From positions 16,132,263-16,196,262 of the forward strand of contig CM031864.1 of the NCBI GenBank assembly GCA_018697195.1: 64,000 nt of DNA. The letters are read 5' to 3'. A program made the position numbers and the translations under genes. This document shows, one piece after another, positions 61,901-64,000 of the stretch (positions are counted from its first letter, which is position 1; each line of letters begins with the position of its first letter). A model generated the notes under the pieces. That model worked only from the letters and a program-made list of their open reading frames with translations, ran no database searches and was not told where the DNA came from. The DNA comes from Certhia americana (taxonomy: Eukaryota > Chordata > Aves > Passeriformes > Certhiidae).

Positions 61901-64000
61901 ACGGCCAGTCCTATATATAGCATAAAAAATTATGTCTACATGCATGCAATAAACAGTTATAGAAAATAATAAACTCCTACTATCCAAATGTCACTTTCAA
62001 TCCTAAAAACATGGATTATCAAAATGGCTAAAACCACAACAGAGATACTAAAGCTGAACTCTAAGAGCAACAATGAAAGGAAGCATCTGGGAAATGTAAA
62101 AGTCAAACTTTTCTGAAGTTTAAAACATCTTGTTAAAGAGTCTGATAGTTGTTTATTGAGAGTTCTTAAAAGTAAGCACTGTTTTGTTTACAGAAATCCC
62201 ATACATAGCAGCCTTTACATTATGCTGGGATGAAAAATGGCAGTCAGCTTCATGAAGACAAAACAAATGTCCTTATTATGGACAAGAGTATTTCAAACAT
62301 CATATCAACTAAGAGCCAGCAGCTGAATTTATAATCTCATATGACTATATTCTGCAATAAAAAAAGTCCATAATTTTGGAAGTACTAAAACATCTTTGTT
62401 TACATGGCTACAACATACAAAAGACCCATGCTGGTGTAGCAGGATGAAGCATGTGCCTGACCTCTCTCCCCAAGCCCAGCAGCACAGTCAGCAAACATCT
62501 GATTAAAGCTCGAGAAAGCACTAAAGAAACTTGCTCTTGTTCTTCTCTCCTGGACTAGCCAGAAGTGCAGCCAATGCAAGTTGTTTAATCATACAAGCTG
62601 TCCTACACCCCAGAACTGAAACTCTGCTGGGGAGGATTCTGAAATCTGCATTATCCCTCCTTGACTGACCTTCTGTGCCATAGACCTTGTTTGCATGTAT
62701 GATGTTGAAGATCACCATTGTGCCAGACAGCAACCACTACAGGACAAAATCCCACAAACTGCTGTCTTTCTCAGGATATAAGAAATGTACAATATATTTC
62801 CAGCAAATATTCTAACATAATGATAAAAACTAAGCAGATGAACTAGACTTGCATGCACCATACAGAATTCTGATTTTGCTACCAAAATCCTGTGAAGGTG
62901 GAAATGATTTCTGGCTGGGCAGCGGTCAGATGACAGTGTACAAAACATCTCACTGTATGGATAAAAGCAATAATTAGACCTCAGTGCTAGTGTATTCGTC
63001 AGTAAGTATGAATATAATCCACACAATAAACACTGTCTTGGTTTTTGACTGAAGAAATTAAAGTATTCTGAATAAAATTCCAAGATGTGATAACAAAGTT
63101 TAAGGGACAAAACTATAAATATAACTCCTTTTTCAGAGTACAATTAGATCTAGAGTGGTTTTCTGGTATTTGCTTATAACTGTTTCTTTAGTAGAGGTCC
63201 TTCCACTAGCTTTTGTATTATAAACCAATTTAGAGATGTCCACAGTCTGACTACTGAACTACACTTCAAGCTGAAATATGTTAAAAAATGAATTTGTCCA
63301 GTGAATTATCTAGGTAACAGTGCATAAGACCAAGTTTTAGTTCCCCAGATATGTCATTTTCTTAAAATTAAATTTACCATTTACTTTAGGCACTAGCTTT
63401 CATGTGTTTTTAATAAAGCATCCCTTTTCGAGCAGGTTGTTATTTGGTTGATCATTATCACTCATAAAAGTGAAAAACAAGTAAAAGCTTTCACAAATCA
63501 GCTTGTTCAAAACACTGCTTGTGGGGAAAAAAAGAGCATTCTCATTCTTGACCACAGACAACACAAAGTTACATTACCATCCCCCTTCATTAGATCATAC
63601 ATCAATCTCCAATGTGATAATCTCTGTTGGGAAAAGTAATTATATCTGCATCAGTTATAAGCTTGTTAAAACAAAGCCACCACAACAGAACATTGTCAGA
63701 GGAGAATCTGCTGCTTTGGGTGAAGCTACATACAAGACAATGAGCTGATCCCACTGGTTACTGCTGTTGGAAAAGGAAAAGCTCAACTCTGCCATCTGCT
63801 CACAACTGTGTGCTACTCATCACACACTCATACCTGGTTCCTCCTAGACCTGGGCTCTTTCAGCTAGGAAAAACAGATGAAAACTGATCCAGCAAACAAA
63901 GTGGAGAGGAAAGGATCCACACACAGAATCACACTTAGTTTTATCCATGACAGGAAGGGGCAGGACTTCATAATTTGGAGGAAGCCTGGAGAAGTAAAGT
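58977..64000. other. Non-coding stretch, no gene recognised
   Basis: No gene or repeat family is recognised. The 143-codon minus-strand frame at 62712-63143 is Cys/Tyr/Leu-rich with no domain I know, and is most likely chance. Confidence 0.55.

Noticed and set aside
62712..63143. 143-codon minus-strand frame rich in Cys and Tyr
   Set aside because: No cysteine spacing or domain is recognisable, and no promoter or splice context is seen.

Overview
This window looks like non-coding DNA from a bird nuclear genome, most likely a songbird (passerine). It is AT-rich, and stop codons break up all six frames. I found no gene, exon, tRNA, rRNA or CRISPR array that I can support. The bird assignment rests on the repeats. 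There are three CR1 LINE fragments, one still carrying the diagnostic ATTCTATG-type 3' terminal repeat. There are also two solo LTRs whose sequence I recognise as the ERVL-like type common in songbird genomes. The window is best read as a gene desert or the inside of a very long intron; the sequence alone cannot decide between these.

Layout. 1-5070 is unremarkable AT-rich sequence. 5071-5176 is a three-copy minisatellite, followed by a 3' CR1 fragment on the minus strand (5307-5859). 5860-19945 is single-copy-looking DNA with a few AT-rich, TAATTA-bearing stretches that resemble conserved non-coding elements, plus one short GC/CpG-richer patch (18445-18640). 19946-20727 is a solo LTR with an internal tandem duplication. 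25879-26630 is a second, GC-rich solo LTR bounded by a perfect 5-bp target duplication (GAAGG). 34669-35058 is a probable minus-strand LTR of a different family, with possible decayed retroviral sequence on one or both sides. 36346-36730 is an old CR1 fragment and 45321-45516 is a short CR1 fragment. 55255-55313 is a small MITE-like inverted repeat with flanking AATC direct repeats. 58817-58976 is a candidate short poly(A)-tailed retroposon. Simple repeats are scattered between these.

The parts do not work together as a pathway. What the window records is mobile-element history: CR1 copies of different apparent ages, and LTRs from at least two retroviral groups. Two of the LTRs share their R-U5 end but have unrelated U3 ends. 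I found no previously undescribed gene system. The items most worth a second look are the 55.3-kb inverted repeat, the poly(A) insertion near 58.9 kb, the LTR comparison, the CpG-bearing patch at 18.5 kb, and the unusually long open frame at 48.9-49.5 kb.
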